This document shows, in pieces, positions 36,891 through 45,670 of a stretch of DNA of 64,000 nt; within the stretch, counting starts at the first letter, position 1, and each line of letters starts with the position of its first letter. The stretch spans positions 248,001 to 312,000 of the forward strand of contig NZ_CP054492.1 of assembly GCF_015265455.1 (NCBI RefSeq), written 5' to 3'. This DNA comes from Candidatus Sulfurimonas baltica. GTDB lineage: Bacteria; Campylobacterota; Campylobacteria; Campylobacterales; Sulfurimonadaceae. The notes beneath the pieces are model-generated. The model saw only the letters and a program-made list of their open reading frames with translations. It made no database searches and was not told the DNA's origin. The position numbers and the translations under genes are program-made.

Positions 36891-38230
36891 AAATCATAGT
36901 TAATGATATTCCAATAGAGTGTGCAGAAGGCGATTTATTAATGGATGTGTTGCTTGACAACAACATTAAAATCCCTCATTTTTGTTACCATCAGGATTTG
37001 GGTGCTGATGGTAACTGCAGAATGTGCATGGTTGAGATAAAAGGGCAAAAACGTCCTCAAATTGCATGTGACACCTTTGTAACAGAGAATCTTGAAGTCT
37101 CAACAATCAGCGAAAAAATCAATGAGGTTAAGCGCTCTATATTAGAGCTTGAACTTCTGAACCATCCGGTTGACTGCCCTATATGTGACCAAGCAGGAGA
37201 GTGTAAACTTCAAGACTATTATATGGATTTTGGTCTCTATGAGAGTCATCTAAGTACGCCTAAAACAAAAAAAGGCAAAGCAATTGATCTTGGATGCAAT
37301 GTTATCCTTGATCAAGAGAGATGTGTTTTGTGCACAAGATGTATCCGCTTTACAACAAATATTACAAAAAGTGGTGAGCTTGGGATTATTGGACGCGGAG
37401 ACAATGCTAGAGTTGCAGTAGCGCCAGGACATGAACTAGATAATGACTATGCTATGAATGTTGCAGAGCTATGTCCTGTTGGAGCACTGACATCAAAAAA
37501 TTTTAGATTTAAACAGCGTGTATGGTTTTTAGACTCTACAAAGAGTGTTTGTCACGGCTGTTCACGCGGGTGTAATATTCATATAGACTATAATGAAACA
37601 AAATATTCAGCTGAGAAGGTTCACCGCTTTCGCTCAAGAAGAAACAGAGATATAAACCAATCTTTTTTATGTGATTATGGAAGACTAAGTTACCAAGAGT
37701 TAAATAAGGAGTTTACTGGTGAAGTCTCACACGTAGAAGATTTAAAAGAGCTACTTAAAGTTGATAAAAAAATTGCACTTGTCTCACCATCTATGAGTCT
37801 TCAACAGCTCTCTGCTGTAAAAGAGTTCTGTAGAAATAATAACGTAGAGCTTTTTTCTCTGCCATATATTGATGAGAGTTTTGGCGATGATTGGCTAAAA
37901 ACTAACGATATGAGTGCAAACTTTGCAGGGGTAAAAGAGCTTGGTATAAACAGCAGTGAGGAAGAGTTTAATGCCTCTTTACAAGAGTCACATGTAGTTA
38001 TTAACTTTGACCATAAACTTCTCAGAGATAGAGTCTTGAAAAATAAAAAAGTAGTCCATTTTACAACTTCAAATATTGAGACAAACTATGAGCTTGTTTT
38101 TGCAATTGCCAATTTTGCCCATGACAGTGGGACAATAATTAACTGCGATATGATAAAACAGGACTTTTATGCAACAAAGTACGAAAGTGTTCACCCTAGA
38201 CTAGTAGAACTTTTACAGGAGCTAAGATGA
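36887..38230 (+). CDS. nuoG: Short NADH-quinone oxidoreductase subunit G (cluster 2)
   Basis: NuoG of only 447 residues. It has [2Fe-2S] ligands Cys33, 44, 47 and 61; His93 with Cys97, 100, 106; Cys146, 149, 152 and 196; and N7-type Cys222, 225, 229 and 262. The molybdopterin-like region that fills the rest of a normal 700-900-residue NuoG is reduced to about 170 residues. The frame is clean and coupled at both ends, so this is a short form and not a broken gene. Start 36887 places GGAG eight bases upstream; the longer frame from GTG 36878 is unlikely. Confidence 0.92.
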   Translation: MKIIVNDIPIECAEGDLLMDVLLDNNIKIPHFCYHQDLGADGNCRMCMVEIKGQKRPQIACDTFVTENLEVSTISEKINEVKRSILELELLNHPVDCPICDQAGECKLQDYYMDFGLYESHLSTPKTKKGKAIDLGCNVILDQERCVLCTRCIRFTTNITKSGELGIIGRGDNARVAVAPGHELDNDYAMNVAELCPVGALTSKNFRFKQRVWFLDSTKSVCHGCSRGCNIHIDYNETKYSAEKVHRFRSRRNRDINQSFLCDYGRLSYQELNKEFTGEVSHVEDLKELLKVDKKIALVSPSMSLQQLSAVKEFCRNNNVELFSLPYIDESFGDDWLKTNDMSANFAGVKELGINSSEEEFNASLQESHVVINFDHKLLRDRVLKNKKVVHFTTSNIETNYELVFAIANFAHDSGTIINCDMIKQDFYATKYESVHPRLVELLQELR

Positions 38231-39489
38231 ATACGGTTTTAATCTTACTCCCTCTTGTTTTGACTATTTTATTCTCACTTGCAACTGTCCCTATTTTGGT
38301 ATGGATGGAGAGACGTATCGCCGCTTTGATTCAAGATAGACTCGGACCTAACAGATGTCACATAAACGGAATTAGACTAGGCGGGATTATCCAATCAGTT
38401 GCAGATATGATGAAGCTTGTCTTTAAAGAGGAGTTTTTACCTTCTCATATAAAGAATAAGTTTTATTATCTGGTTGCTCCCTCTCTTGCTTTTATGAGCG
38501 CGTTTTTAACTTTTATGGTTATCCCGTATGCAGATAATATTACAATTAATGAGAAAACATACTACATGCAGGCATTGCCGACAGATTTAGGTGTTCTTTG
38601 GTTTTTGGCATTTGCTGGTCTTGGTGTATACGGAATTATTTTAGGTGGTTGGGCAAGCCACAATAAGTACGCAATGTTAGGTTCAATGAGAGCTACTGCA
38701 CAGGTTATAGGATATGAAGTTGCGATGGGTTTATCGTTGGTCTCAATGCTAATCACCTATGGAACAATAAGTTTAAATGAGATGGTTACCTACCAGTCAC
38801 AAAGCTTTTTTATTATCCCGGCATGGGGAATCGTTATTCAACCTATCGCTACTATTATTTTTATAATAACTGCTTTTGCAGAAACAAACAGAGCACCGTT
38901 TGATGCAGCAGAGGGAGAGAGTGAGATTGTAGCCGGTTACCATACCGAGTACGGCGCTATGAAATTTGGTCTTTATTTTGTTGCTGAGTATATTGCTATG
39001 GCGGCATCTGGTGCATTGATAGTTACTATTTTCCTTGGGGGTTATCAGCTTCCATATCTAAACACAAATGATCTAATAAACAATTTTGAGCTGGTTTTAT
39101 GGCTGATAATTGCTTTTGCTGCTGTTACCTCTATAATATTTTTTAAATGGATGAAAAAGCACAATATATTTGAAATGCCAGGCTTAGATGAGAAAAAAGT
39201 ATATGCAACTTTAATTATTGGATTTACAGCTTTTGCAATAGTGGTAATGTCTTATTACGCTCTTGGGTTTAGCGAGGGGAGCAGTGTCGGTGTTATGATT
39301 TTACAGTTTGCCATCTTTACGGTGAAGCTTTTCTTTTTACATTTTGTATTTATCTGGGTTAGATGGACTCTGCCTCGCTTTAGATACGATCAAACTCAAA
39401 AACTAGGGTGGAACATATTGCTTCCTCTATCTTTGGTGAATATATTTATAACAGCTATTGTTGTGGTGGGGGTAAATTATGGGAGTTAA
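38227..39489 (+). CDS. nuoH: NADH-quinone oxidoreductase subunit H (cluster 2), long form
   Basis: Quinone-channel membrane subunit of 420 residues. WMERRIAALIQDRLGPNR and FAETNRAPFDAAEGESEIVAGYHTEY are typical; the end RWTLPRFRYDQTQKLGW is the last conserved loop. Compared with the 328-residue copy in cluster 1, an extra segment of roughly 80 residues with about two helices (near 290-365) lies before the last loop. Such long NuoH forms occur in other phyla. It overlaps both neighbours. Confidence 0.95.
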   Translation: MNTVLILLPLVLTILFSLATVPILVWMERRIAALIQDRLGPNRCHINGIRLGGIIQSVADMMKLVFKEEFLPSHIKNKFYYLVAPSLAFMSAFLTFMVIPYADNITINEKTYYMQALPTDLGVLWFLAFAGLGVYGIILGGWASHNKYAMLGSMRATAQVIGYEVAMGLSLVSMLITYGTISLNEMVTYQSQSFFIIPAWGIVIQPIATIIFIITAFAETNRAPFDAAEGESEIVAGYHTEYGAMKFGLYFVAEYIAMAASGALIVTIFLGGYQLPYLNTNDLINNFELVLWLIIAFAAVTSIIFFKWMKKHNIFEMPGLDEKKVYATLIIGFTAFAIVVMSYYALGFSEGSSVGVMILQFAIFTVKLFFLHFVFIWVRWTLPRFRYDQTQKLGWNILLPLSLVNIFITAIVVVGVNYGS

Positions 39490-39997
39490 AGTCGTAGAGC
39501 GTCATGGAAACACTTTTAAAGAAAAACTGTATCTCCCCGCAATATTTTCGGGTATGCGCTCAACACTTAAGCATTTTACAAAAAATTTAAGTGATGCATC
39601 AAATATACCTACAATATGTTATCCGGAGGAGAAGCCGACAGATATCACCCCTCGTTACAGAGGTGTGCATAGACTTACTCATAGAAAAGAGGATGACTCA
39701 ATTGCCTGTGTTGCCTGCTTTATGTGTGCAACCGCTTGTCCTGCAAATTGTATAGAGATAGTAGCGACCCCTAGAGAAGATGGTATTGATGAGAAGATGC
39801 CGGCTATTTTTAATATTGACTTACTAGAGTGTGTATTTTGCGGCTACTGCGTGGAAGCTTGTCCATGTGACGCAATAAGAATGGATAGCGGAATATACTC
39901 GGTAATAGGTGAACTCAGAGAAGATTTTATTTACAATAAAGCAAAACTTCTGAGCATTAAAGGTATATCAAAAGAGGAGTACAGTCTTGGAAAATGA
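39479..39997 (+). CDS. nuoI: NADH-quinone oxidoreductase subunit I (cluster 2)
   Basis: Ferredoxin-like subunit of 172 residues with two [4Fe-4S] motifs, CVACFMCATACP and CVFCGYCVEACP, both complete with the trailing proline. N-terminal amphipathic segment for membrane contact. A GGGGGT ribosome site lies in the nuoH end. It overlaps nuoH and nuoJ by eleven bases each. Confidence 0.95.
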   Translation: MGVKVVERHGNTFKEKLYLPAIFSGMRSTLKHFTKNLSDASNIPTICYPEEKPTDITPRYRGVHRLTHRKEDDSIACVACFMCATACPANCIEIVATPREDGIDEKMPAIFNIDLLECVFCGYCVEACPCDAIRMDSGIYSVIGELREDFIYNKAKLLSIKGISKEEYSLGK

Positions 39998-40487
39998 GAT
40001 AATATTTACAATACTGGCACTAGTAGCAATAGTTAGTTCTATAGTTATGATAAGTGCACATAGACCGATTGATTCTGCACTTAGTTTTATTGTAACGCTT
40101 GTCAGTATTGCGGCACTATTTGCACTGGTCAATGCAACATTTTTATTTGTTGTGCAAATAATAATATACGCAGGTGCAATTTTATCTTTGATACTTTTTA
40201 TCATAATGTTTTTAAATATAAAAGATGCAAACTTACCTGATGAGAAACATAAAAACAAGTGGTTAATGGGAACATCTCTGATAGTTGCACCATTTTCGTA
40301 CATATTAATAGATTTGATTATGAGAAGTGACATAGCCGTAAACGGTATAGCAGCTGAAAATTTTGGAACAATTAAAGATGTTGGATTGACACTCTTTAGT
40401 AAATGGATACTCCCTTTTGAGTTAGTATCTATTCTTCTGCTTGTTGCCCTTGTCGGTTCAGTAACTCTGTCGAAAAAGGAAGATTGA
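39987..40487 (+). CDS. nuoJ: NADH-quinone oxidoreductase subunit J (cluster 2)
   Basis: Five-helix membrane subunit of 166 residues. VVQIIIYAGAILSLILFIIMFL is the key third helix and KWILPFELVSILLLVALVGSVTL the last. The start is TTG, with GGAG seven bases upstream inside nuoI. Its stop shares one base with nuoK. Confidence 0.93.
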   Translation: MENEIIFTILALVAIVSSIVMISAHRPIDSALSFIVTLVSIAALFALVNATFLFVVQIIIYAGAILSLILFIIMFLNIKDANLPDEKHKNKWLMGTSLIVAPFSYILIDLIMRSDIAVNGIAAENFGTIKDVGLTLFSKWILPFELVSILLLVALVGSVTLSKKED

Positions 40488-40789
40488 TGTTAAAAGCATA
40501 TATGGTACTCTCAATCATACTCTTTTCAATAGGAGTCGTCGGTCTTGTAAGCAGACGAAATATTATTGTAATGTACATGTCGGTGGAACTTCTACTAAAT
40601 GCGGTGAATCTCTCCTTGATAGCTATTAGCGCAGATTTAGCGGACTCTTCAGCTCAAGTAATCTCTCTTGTGATTATCGCTATAGCGGCATCTGAAGCTG
40701 CACTTTTTATGTCCTTGTTTGTTGTCCTTTTTAGAAATAGAGCCTCTCTTGATGCAAACCTGTTTGATATGTTAGGGAGTAAAAAATGA
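40487..40789 (+). CDS. nuoK: NADH-quinone oxidoreductase subunit K (cluster 2)
   Basis: Three-helix subunit of 100 residues. The essential glutamates are in MSVELLLNAVN and AASEAALFMSL. ATG 40487 is favoured over TTG 40484 since AAGGA then sits six bases upstream. Overlaps nuoL by four bases. Confidence 0.94.
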   Translation: MLKAYMVLSIILFSIGVVGLVSRRNIIVMYMSVELLLNAVNLSLIAISADLADSSAQVISLVIIAIAASEAALFMSLFVVLFRNRASLDANLFDMLGSKK

Positions 40790-42663
40790 GTGATAATATG
40801 TTACTAAACACTCTGCTTTTAGCACCTTTTGTAAGTGCATTTCTGATTTTTATAATTAATATTTCATCTCTACATGTAAAGCAGTATGTTTATACATTTT
40901 TAGCTCTCGCAGGTTCGGGTGTAAGCGCTTTTATTGCTTTGTATATAAGTTATTACAGTTACTTTGAAAAGAAACTTTTTACTTCACACCTTTTCACTTG
41001 GCTGGATATTGGTGATTTCTCTGTTGAGGTGGCTCTAAGAGCAGATTCACTTGGCGCTTTTATGGTTTTGTTTGTTGCACCAGTTAGTTTTTTAATTCAT
41101 GTTTATGCAACTGGATATATGGACAAAGATAAAAGCTATGGTAGATTTTTTGCCTACTTTAATATATTTATATTTTTTATGTTTTTGCTAGTCCTTGGGG
41201 ACAATCCGATTATTATGTTCATCGGTTGGGAAGGGGTAGGACTCACCTCTTACGCTCTGATTGGTTTTTATTTTGAAGATATTAAAAACACCTATGCAGG
41301 CAATAAAGCTTTTATAGTAAACAGAATAGGGGACTTTGGGTTACTTAGCGCCTTGATGTTGTTGTTTGTAGAGATAGGAAGTAAAGGATTTACATTTGAA
41401 TCTATCTTTTTAAATATTGCTACAATTGAGCCATCTATGCTGACTCTTATAGCATTCTTGCTTTTTGTGGGAGCTATGGGTAAATCTGCTCAAGTACCTC
41501 TTTTTGTTTGGCTGCCTGATGCGATGGCTGGACCAACACCCGTTTCAGCATTGATTCATGCCGCGACTATGGTAACAGCCGGTGTTTATATGGTTGCCCG
41601 TTTTGCACCTGTGTATAATATAGCAGTTGATGTCTCTCTCTTTATATCCTACATAGGAGCTATTAGTGCACTTTTTGCAGCAATTGTAGCAATAAGACAA
41701 TATGACATAAAAAAGATTCTTGCATACTCAACAATGAGCCAGTTAGGTTTTATGTTTATGGCACTTGGAGTAGGGGCTTACTCAACGGCACTTTTTCATA
41801 TGTTCACTCATGCTTTTTTCAAAGCACTACTGTTTATGGGTGCTGGAGCTATTATCGTTGCCTTTCACCACAAGCAAGACATAAGAGAACTTCGCGGAAT
41901 TCGAGAGAGTGCGCCGATGATATTTATAATGATGATGATTGGTACGCTTACCATAAGTGCTATTCCACCACTATCTGCATTTTTCTCTAAAGATGCAATT
42001 ATAAGCTCTTTATATGCAAGCGGACATGTAGATATATTGTTTATAGCTCTAACAGCTTCTCTTTTAACTGTTTTTTATATGTTTAGAATGATATTTGTTC
42101 TCTTTTTTAGTAAAAGTAAACTTTTAGGAGATAAAAGCAGTGCTTCTATGATTTACCCTATGGTTGCTTTAGCACTTCTCTCTATAGTTACTGGTTTGCT
42201 TAATTTACCTGAAGTTTTCGGCGGGAATTCAAACATCTCAAAGTGGCTACATGTAGAGGACAAAGTTTTTATTATAGCCCACTCTACAGAGTATATTTTA
42301 ATGTCAGTTAATACTCTGCTTATTTTAGGGGTTATTTTTTATACATATAAAAAATATGCATATACAAATGCTATAGAACTTGAGAATGACAAGGGTATTA
42401 TTGCAAATAAATTTTATATTGATGAGATAAATAATATTATGATTGTTAAACCTATTTACTACATATCAAGCTTTTTAGATAAAAACATCAGTAATATTCT
42501 TATTGATAACAGTATTAATTTTATGGCGCTCTTTTATGCAAAAGCAGGAAGATTCTTCTCTTATATAGAAAATGGAAATATCCGTTTTTATGCACTCTAT
42601 ATGATGATAGGGGCAATGCTGGGGACAGTTTATCTATATATTCTTTTAAGGGTTGCTATATGA
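40786..42663 (+). CDS. nuoL: NADH-quinone oxidoreductase subunit L (cluster 2)
   Basis: Distal antiporter-like subunit of 625 residues. GWEGVGLTSYALIGFY, GKSAQVPLFVWLPDAMAGPTPVSALIHAATMVTAGVY and AYSTMSQLGFMF are the conserved channel segments; the histidine of the HTWL motif seen in cluster 1 is replaced here (FVWL). The C-terminal helix region is present. A CTACATGTAG palindrome lies at 42247-42256. Overlaps both neighbours by four bases. Confidence 0.96.
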   Translation: MSDNMLLNTLLLAPFVSAFLIFIINISSLHVKQYVYTFLALAGSGVSAFIALYISYYSYFEKKLFTSHLFTWLDIGDFSVEVALRADSLGAFMVLFVAPVSFLIHVYATGYMDKDKSYGRFFAYFNIFIFFMFLLVLGDNPIIMFIGWEGVGLTSYALIGFYFEDIKNTYAGNKAFIVNRIGDFGLLSALMLLFVEIGSKGFTFESIFLNIATIEPSMLTLIAFLLFVGAMGKSAQVPLFVWLPDAMAGPTPVSALIHAATMVTAGVYMVARFAPVYNIAVDVSLFISYIGAISALFAAIVAIRQYDIKKILAYSTMSQLGFMFMALGVGAYSTALFHMFTHAFFKALLFMGAGAIIVAFHHKQDIRELRGIRESAPMIFIMMMIGTLTISAIPPLSAFFSKDAIISSLYASGHVDILFIALTASLLTVFYMFRMIFVLFFSKSKLLGDKSSASMIYPMVALALLSIVTGLLNLPEVFGGNSNISKWLHVEDKVFIIAHSTEYILMSVNTLLILGVIFYTYKKYAYTNAIELENDKGIIANKFYIDEINNIMIVKPIYYISSFLDKNISNILIDNSINFMALFYAKAGRFFSYIENGNIRFYALYMMIGAMLGTVYLYILLRVAI

Positions 42664-44132
42664 GTACTTTAAGCATAATAATATTTTTACCCATTATAGC
42701 AGCACTGTTTTTATTTTTTACACGACCAAGTATTGCAATTGTTAAAACAGTATATATGATTGTAACGCTGAGTGTCTTGTATTTGGCAGTTGGATTATAT
42801 ATTGATTTTGATCCTGCTAAATCAATGCAGTTTATTGAATATCACCCTTGGATATCAGAGTACGGAATCAACTACCATGTGGGAGTTGATGGAGTTTCTC
42901 TGGGTATAGTTATGATGAATGCCATTATAATGCCGCTAGTCACTCTTGCTCTGCATAAACTTAGGGATAAAAACGGGTATTGGATTAACCTGCTGTTTGT
43001 TCAAGGTGGTATTATGGGGGCGGTTCTTTCACTTGACTTAATGCTCTTTTACCTATTCTGGGAGTTAATGTTGTTGCCAATCTTCTTTATGCTCGGACTC
43101 TTCGGCTACGCTAAGAAGAACTATGTAGCGATGAAGTTTAACATGTATACAATCTTTGGCTCACTTATGATGTTAATTGCCATTTTATATATTGCAGTTC
43201 AATACAAAGAGCAGTTCGGTTCATACTCTTTTGATTTAGATGAACTTAAAAAATTGACTCTCTCAACAAGAGAATCACTACTTGTATTTAGTGGCTTTAT
43301 GCTCGCATTTGCAATCAAAATTCCGATTTTTCCATTTCACACCTGGCTTAGCGACACATACAGAAGTGCACCAACAGGGATAGTTATTGTTATGTCAGCG
43401 CTTATGGCGAAACTCGGTGTTTACGCTATTTGGAGATTTTTATTTACTTTATTTAATGAAACATCACATGCAGTGGCACCGTTTTTTATCGGTATTGGAC
43501 TTTTCGGGCTAATATATTTTGGATTTTCTGCTATGACTCAAACGCATATAAAAAGGATGTTTGCATTTTCATCAGCCTCGCATTTGTCACTGATTGTTGT
43601 CGGGTTTTTTATATATGATGTGTATGGACTTATCGGCTCATCGTACCTTATCGTAGCTCACGCTCTCTCATCTGCAGCTCTTTTTTTGATGGTTGGTATT
43701 ATGTTTGAGAGAACAAGGGCGTATAGAATAGATGATCTTGGTGGTATAGCCAGAGTAGCACCTAAATTTGCACTATTATTCGTATTTTTTTCTCTTAGTA
43801 TTGTTGGCGTTCCTTTTACAGCCGGTTTTGTTGCTGAGGTTTTAATTATCCTAGGAGCGTTTAAGTACAATATATACATAGGATTATTGACGACGACTAC
43901 AATTTTAATTGCAATGTTGTTTATGTTTAAAACTGTAAGCAAAGTTTTATATGGTGAGCTAAGTGAGGCGACAAAAGATTTTAAAGATTTACGCCTGCAT
44001 GAGCTTGTTGCCCTTGTTCCGTTGGCGCTGCTTATTTTAGCGATGGGGATTTTTCCGAACTATTTTATTAAAAAGATTGAGCCTACGGCTGAGTCTTACT
44101 CACAAAAGATTGGGGTGATATATAATGACTAA
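42660..44132 (+). CDS. nuoM: NADH-quinone oxidoreductase subunit M (cluster 2)
   Basis: Antiporter-like subunit of 490 residues and about 14 helices. NYHVGVDGVSLGIVMMN, LFYLFWELMLLPIFFMLGLFG with the essential Glu, and AIKIPIFPFHTWLSDTYRSAPT are typical. Slightly shorter than the cluster 1 copy, which has a longer polar tail. It overlaps nuoN by eight bases. Confidence 0.96.
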   Translation: MSTLSIIIFLPIIAALFLFFTRPSIAIVKTVYMIVTLSVLYLAVGLYIDFDPAKSMQFIEYHPWISEYGINYHVGVDGVSLGIVMMNAIIMPLVTLALHKLRDKNGYWINLLFVQGGIMGAVLSLDLMLFYLFWELMLLPIFFMLGLFGYAKKNYVAMKFNMYTIFGSLMMLIAILYIAVQYKEQFGSYSFDLDELKKLTLSTRESLLVFSGFMLAFAIKIPIFPFHTWLSDTYRSAPTGIVIVMSALMAKLGVYAIWRFLFTLFNETSHAVAPFFIGIGLFGLIYFGFSAMTQTHIKRMFAFSSASHLSLIVVGFFIYDVYGLIGSSYLIVAHALSSAALFLMVGIMFERTRAYRIDDLGGIARVAPKFALLFVFFSLSIVGVPFTAGFVAEVLIILGAFKYNIYIGLLTTTTILIAMLFMFKTVSKVLYGELSEATKDFKDLRLHELVALVPLALLILAMGIFPNYFIKKIEPTAESYSQKIGVIYND

Positions 44133-45618
44133 TGAGTTTATTGCATTGGCCGTTCCGGCACTACTTCTGTTTAGTGCTATTTTTATTTTGCTTTTTGGGC
44201 TTAGTTCGTACTATACAAAAGCTAGAGGTTATTATATAACCCTCGCAACTCTTTTTGTAACTTTGCTTATTTCAGCTAATGCTTTAAGTGAAAAACACTC
44301 TGTAGATTTACTTCCTGAGCTTTTCAACTCAATGGTAGTTTATGATACTTTCAGCGCTACGTTTATATCGTTGTTTTTATTTGGTGGTTTTTTGACTTTG
44401 GCAATAGCAAAGTCATTTATTTATAATACAACGTATTTCACTTTTGAGTCATTTGTTCTACTTCTTTTTTCACTGTTTGGGATGGTAGTCCTTAGCATGT
44501 CAAATGAGCTTCTAACTGCCTTTATCTCCCTTGAAATAGCTTCTATGTCTGTTTATATCCTAGTAGGTCTAAACAGAAACTCTTTAAAAGCTTCGGAAGC
44601 ATTTTTTAAATACCTCCTTTTAGGCTCGTTTGCAGCCTCTTTTTATCTGCTAGGAATGATGCTTATCTATGCGCAGGCAAAAAGTACAAATCTGGAGGTA
44701 ATTGCTGAGTACATGTTGAGAACAGACTTAAATTCACAGCTTTTAGTTATCGCCGGCGGTCTGCTTATTATGATTACAATTTTATTTAAAATAGCAGCAG
44801 TCCCTTTTGGTGCGTGGGTAATAGACGTTTATGAAGGTGCTTCACTCCCTATAACAGCTTATATGGCAGGTATATTTAAAATTGCAGTTTTCGCTTTTGC
44901 CCTTAGACTGTTTTTAGGAAGCTATATATCTTTGAGTGATTTATATGCTCCTTTAATTTTGGGAGCGTCAGTTGTTACAATGTTTGGCGGTTCAATTTTA
45001 GCTGTTATACAAACAAGTGTTAAAAAAATGTTGGCAGCTTCATCAGTTGTTCATAGCGGATATATACTAATAGCATTTGCCGCTGCCGGCTCAGGAACAG
45101 TTAGCTCTTCAAGTGCTATTTTGTTTTATCTCTTTGCATATTTCATCAGTGCCATAGGAGCATTCGGAGTTTTAAGCTACATCAGCAGAGGAAGCGAAAA
45201 AGTTATTAACTTTGATGACTTGAACGGACTAGCTGCGACCAATCCTATTATTGCGGCATCTCTTACAGTTTTTTTACTCTCTCTTGCAGGTTTTCCATCT
45301 ACCATAGGATTTATCGGTAAGTTTTATATATTTACTTCAGCTATTGAGTCAGGGTACACGCCATTTGCTATTTTTGGTGCAGTAACCGCATTTATCTCTA
45401 TTTACTACTATTTTAAAGTAATTGTTCACATGTACTTTGAAGATAGTATTCATGAAAAAATAGATTATGGGCATAAGCTCTCATTCTCTTTTATAATTGT
45501 CTGTAGTGTGATAATTTTATGGGGAGGAGTGGGGACAACACTGCTGTTTAACATACCAGGGATAGATGAACTAAACCAATTAAGTAAATATGCTATAGAG
45601 TCCCTTTACTTGGAATAA
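44125..45618 (+). CDS. nuoN: NADH-quinone oxidoreductase subunit N (cluster 2)
   Basis: Antiporter-like subunit of 497 residues. ISLEIASMSVYILVGLNR carries the conserved Glu, FKIAAVPFGAWVIDVYEGAS the lysine, and KKMLAASSVVHSGYILIAF the second channel. The histidine of the FHTW motif is replaced (FGAW), as also seen in NuoL of this cluster. Last gene of cluster 2; it converges with the DUF389 gene across a palindrome. Confidence 0.95.
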   Translation: MTNEFIALAVPALLLFSAIFILLFGLSSYYTKARGYYITLATLFVTLLISANALSEKHSVDLLPELFNSMVVYDTFSATFISLFLFGGFLTLAIAKSFIYNTTYFTFESFVLLLFSLFGMVVLSMSNELLTAFISLEIASMSVYILVGLNRNSLKASEAFFKYLLLGSFAASFYLLGMMLIYAQAKSTNLEVIAEYMLRTDLNSQLLVIAGGLLIMITILFKIAAVPFGAWVIDVYEGASLPITAYMAGIFKIAVFAFALRLFLGSYISLSDLYAPLILGASVVTMFGGSILAVIQTSVKKMLAASSVVHSGYILIAFAAAGSGTVSSSSAILFYLFAYFISAIGAFGVLSYISRGSEKVINFDDLNGLAATNPIIAASLTVFLLSLAGFPSTIGFIGKFYIFTSAIESGYTPFAIFGAVTAFISIYYYFKVIVHMYFEDSIHEKIDYGHKLSFSFIIVCSVIILWGGVGTTLLFNIPGIDELNQLSKYAIESLYLE

Positions 45619-45637
45619 ATCTGTTAATAAATTCATT

Positions 45638-45658
45638 ATTCCGTGCTTGACACGGAAT
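45638..45658. repeat. REP-like palindrome with CTTGA loop
   Basis: ATTCCGTG-CTTGA-CACGGAAT: eight-base stem, the same loop and the same trailing ATCTAGTTT as the copy at 28809-28829. It lies between convergent genes and may also end transcription. Confidence 0.7.
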
Positions 45659-45670
45659 CTAGTTTAAAAG

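Noticed and set aside
36887-38230. Short nuoG as a frameshifted fragment
   Set aside because: No NuoG-like sequence continues in other frames after 38230; nuoH begins at once and overlaps.
32718-45618. Cluster 2 as a mobile element
   Set aside because: No integrase, transposase, tRNA or direct repeats at the edges were seen; only gene order suggests insertion.
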